From Olavius sp. associated proteobacterium Delta 1 (GTDB lineage Bacteria; Desulfobacterota; Desulfobacteria; Desulfobacterales; JAFDCJ01), in contig CACVKW010001614.1 in assembly GCA_902749685.1 (NCBI GenBank), forward strand, positions 1-64,000: DNA of 64,000 bases, written 5' to 3'. Position numbers and translations under genes: made by a program. Positions 61,935 through 64,000 of the stretch are shown here, in pieces. The number at the start of each line of letters is the position of its first letter. Position 1 is the first letter of the stretch. The notes beneath the pieces were generated by a model. That model had not been told where the DNA came from and ran no database searches. It was given only the letters and a program-made list of their open reading frames with translations.

Positions 61935-62707
61935 CACGGCCGCCACCCATACTTTTAAAGGTTCAAAACCTCGGCAAACGCTTCGGGGGCTTTGCCGCCG
62001 TTTCGGGTCTGAGTTTCGAGCTTGAAGCCGGCCGGATTATGGGCCTGGTAGGACCCAACGGTGCCGGCAAAACAACCACTTTCAATCTGATTTCAGGCTT
62101 TTTAAAACCGACCACCGGAACCGTTGAATTTCAGAGTAAAAACATTACGCAGATGCGCCCCGATGACATCTCCCGCAAGGGACTGGTCCGGACGTTTCAA
62201 TTAAACAAGCTCTTTTCCAATTTGACGGTTGAAGAAAATATCCGCAATGGCTGCCATCAATTTGAAAAAGGAGGTATAAAGCGGTTCTTGATGCGGCCGC
62301 CAATTTCCGAAAGGCGGGCCCTCGAAGATAGAGCAACCAAAATCCTTCAAATGGTTAAACTAGAAAAGCTGAAAGGACAAAGAGCTGAAGACCTGTCTTA
62401 CGGCGATCAAAAGCTTTTGGGCATCGGCATTGCCTTGGCCACTGATCCGAAACTCCTGATGCTGGACGAACCTTTTGCCGGCATGAACAATACCGAAACC
62501 GAACGGTGTGCTTCGCTGATCAGACAGATTGTCGACAACGGGACGACTATTTTTCTGGTAGACCACAATATGCGAGCCATCATGGGTATTTGCGATCAGG
62601 TGATCGTGCTGAATTTTGGAGAAAAAATTGCCGAAGGCGAACCGCAGAAAATTCAATCGGATCCGAATGTGATTGCCTGTTATTTGGGTAGAAAATCATA
62701 TGCTTAA
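61931..62707 (+). CDS. livG: ABC transporter ATPase LivG
   Basis: 258 aa. Walker A GPNGAGKTT, Q-loop VRTFQLNKLFSNLTVEENI, signature DLSYGDQKLLGIGIALA, Walker B LLMLDEPFAGMNN, and the LivG-type C-terminal VIVLNFGEKIAEGEPQKI. The signature starts LSYGD, a common variant of LSGGQ in this subfamily. One of two ATPases driving LivHM. Confidence 0.95.
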   Translation: MTRPPPILLKVQNLGKRFGGFAAVSGLSFELEAGRIMGLVGPNGAGKTTTFNLISGFLKPTTGTVEFQSKNITQMRPDDISRKGLVRTFQLNKLFSNLTVEENIRNGCHQFEKGGIKRFLMRPPISERRALEDRATKILQMVKLEKLKGQRAEDLSYGDQKLLGIGIALATDPKLLMLDEPFAGMNNTETERCASLIRQIVDNGTTIFLVDHNMRAIMGICDQVIVLNFGEKIAEGEPQKIQSDPNVIACYLGRKSYA

Positions 62708-62725
62708 TTAAAGGAACCTTTTACT

Positions 62726-63424
62726 TTGCTGTCTCTGGAAAATCTCTCGACATTTTACGGCAACTTTGAGGCCATTAAGGGTATTTCCATGTCCGTTGAA
62801 CAAGGGGAGCTGGTTGCGGTCATCGGCGCCAATGGTGCCGGAAAAACCACCCTGATGCGAACGATCTGCGGCCTCCACAAACCGAAGATCGGCAGGATCA
62901 TGTTCGCAGACATCGATATTACCAGTCTGGGTCCGGTTGAGCGCGTTAAAAAGGGAATCGTTTATTGCCCTGAGGGCCGCATGCTGTTTCCGGAAATGAA
63001 GGTGTCGGACAATTTGGAAATGGGAGCATATACCTGCATCGATGATTTAAAGAAAAATTTCGACAAAGTCCTCGCCCTCTTCCCGGTTTTAAAAGATCGG
63101 AAAAACCAGCTGGCCGGATCATTGAGCGGCGGCGAGCAGCAGATGCTGGCCATCGGGCGATCCCTGATGGGCAACCCGAAACTGATCCTGTTCGATGAAC
63201 CGTCGACCGGCCTGGCTCCGATAATTGCCGAAGAATTGATGCAGGTTATCAAGCAGCTTAATGATGAAGGCAAAACCGTCGTTCTGGTTGAGCAAAATGT
63301 CCATCTGGCGCTGGAAATCTCTCAGCGGGGCTATATTATCGAAAATGGAAAAATCGTTTTGGAAGGAGATGCGCTCGCCCTCAGAGAGAATGAAGAAGTA
63401 AAGCGGGCGTATCTGGGCGGGTAA
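62726..63424 (+). CDS. livF: ABC transporter ATPase LivF
   Basis: 232 aa, TTG start 62726 behind AAAGGA. Walker A GANGAGKTT, FYGNFEAIKGISM start, signature LSGGEQQMLAIGRSLM, Walker B ILFDEPSTGLAP and the LivF end RGYIIENGKIVLEGDA. Second ATPase of the importer, 18 bp after livG. Confidence 0.96.
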   Translation: MLSLENLSTFYGNFEAIKGISMSVEQGELVAVIGANGAGKTTLMRTICGLHKPKIGRIMFADIDITSLGPVERVKKGIVYCPEGRMLFPEMKVSDNLEMGAYTCIDDLKKNFDKVLALFPVLKDRKNQLAGSLSGGEQQMLAIGRSLMGNPKLILFDEPSTGLAPIIAEELMQVIKQLNDEGKTVVLVEQNVHLALEISQRGYIIENGKIVLEGDALALRENEEVKRAYLGG

Positions 63425-63495
63425 GTCTCAAGTTGCTAATAGGGTCTTTAAAAAAAAGTCGGAATTAGAAACCCATTAATCAAGGAGGTGTAGTC

Positions 63496-64000
63496 ATGAG
63501 AAAAATAACAAATTTTATGATGATGTGTGTGTTTTGCGTCGCAATGCTGTTGGCACCAAACGTTTCTCTGGCGGATATGCCGAATTCCGTTAAGATTGCC
63601 ATCGCGCAACCGCTAACCGGTTTCCTGGCGCTCAATGGCAAGGAAGTCATGGAAGGCGCGCAGCTGGCTGAAGAATTGGTAAACAAAAATGGCGGTATCA
63701 AAGGCAAAACCAAAATCGTATTAGTCGAGGGGGATACGCGCTGCAATCCTACGAACGCCGTCAATGCGACCCAGCGATTGATCAATCAGGGCATCGATTT
63801 TTACGTCGGCAATTACTGCAGTTCCGCCTCTTTGGCGACCATGCCGATACTGGAAGCCGAGGGAATACCGCAAATCGTTCTATCTTATGCGCCCAGCATT
63901 ACGGCCGAAGCACGCACACCAAACTCGGTCAGGATCGGTCCCTCAGCGCCCCTGGAAATGTCCCCGCTGGCTAACTATGCGATTAAGGTCAAAGGCGACA
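63496..64000 (+). CDS. ABC transporter substrate-binding protein, LivJ-like (runs off the window)
   Basis: ATG 63496 behind AAGGAGGT at 63482; 168 codons are present and the frame is still open at 64000. A signal peptide (KITNFMMMCVFCVAMLLAPNVSLA) is followed by a periplasmic binding fold of the Peripla_BP_6 type: VKIAIAQPLTGFLALNGKEVMEGAQLA, LVEGDTRCNPTNAVNATQRLI and GNYCSSASLATMPILEAEGIPQ. It should define the ligand of LivHMGF, which I cannot read from sequence. Confidence 0.92.
   Translation, partial: MRKITNFMMMCVFCVAMLLAPNVSLADMPNSVKIAIAQPLTGFLALNGKEVMEGAQLAEELVNKNGGIKGKTKIVLVEGDTRCNPTNAVNATQRLINQGIDFYVGNYCSSASLATMPILEAEGIPQIVLSYAPSITAEARTPNSVRIGPSAPLEMSPLANYAIKVKGD

Overview
The window reads as a chromosome segment of an anaerobic, probably sulfate-reducing-type Desulfobacterota (deltaproteobacterial) bacterium. 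This is an inference from gene content: a tungsten-type aldehyde ferredoxin oxidoreductase module, fdhD, 4Fe-4S proteins, many SpoIIE/HD-GYP/GAF signalling proteins, a T2SS/T4P hybrid locus, and one apparent selenocysteine codon. No rRNA, tRNA, CRISPR array or intact insertion sequence was recognised.

Layout. (1) 0.3-4.1 kb: a small Cys-rich protein and two SpoIIE-type PP2C phosphatases (GAF-linked and 7TM-DISM-linked). (2) 4.1-9.0 kb: a FemAB/CelD-like acyltransferase with an apparent CTG start, a MshA-like GT4 glycosyltransferase, a MshD-like tandem GNAT, a MshB/BshB-like LmbE deacetylase and a metallo-beta-lactamase hydrolase. Together they look like part of a low-molecular-weight-thiol or other glycoside pathway. 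(3) 9.2-11.7 kb: a 4Fe-4S protein, an HsdR-N-like protein, and a nucleotidyltransferase with a previously uncalled 57-aa partner. (4) 11.8-17.5 kb: the housekeeping cluster rplU-rpmA-obgE-proB-proA-nadD-rsfS, all on the minus strand. (5) 17.5-21.4 kb: fdhD, an aldo/keto reductase remnant, and an ArsR-type regulator with a 12-2-12 operator upstream of a metal permease. The permease's first CSC-motif cysteine is an in-frame TGA followed by a SECIS-like hairpin.

(6) 21.6-36.7 kb: histidine kinase, response regulator, HD-GYP protein and STAS protein, run together with a secretion/pseudopilus locus (gspE, gspF, four pseudopilin-like proteins, a GspK-like protein fused to an NHL propeller, pilM/N/O/P-like genes and a secretin). 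(7) 37.3-54.9 kb: a phosphate-response island. It holds phoB-phoR, a lone phnH, a PHP-domain hydrolase, pyruvate kinase, several small unknown genes, an arsenate-reductase-like gene, a HAD phosphatase, pstC-pstA-pstS-pstB-phoU and a second phoU. I see 11-bp-periodic CTAAC/TTAAC repeats (putative Pho boxes) in front of phoB, phnH, the PHP gene, pstS, pstC, phoU2 and three sets of unknown small genes.

(8) 54.9-64 kb: an FGGY kinase and, 9 bp downstream, an aldehyde ferredoxin oxidoreductase fused in frame to a sphingosine-1-phosphate-lyase-like PLP domain (reading frame broken once in a G7 run). These are divergent from a branched-chain-amino-acid-type ABC importer (livHMGF plus the start of a binding protein). 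Kinase, lyase and aldehyde oxidation suggest a catabolic route for an imported compound. The strongest candidates for something undescribed are the Sec-containing permease, the AOR-lyase fusion operon, the MshA/B/D-like cluster and the NHL-pseudopilin.
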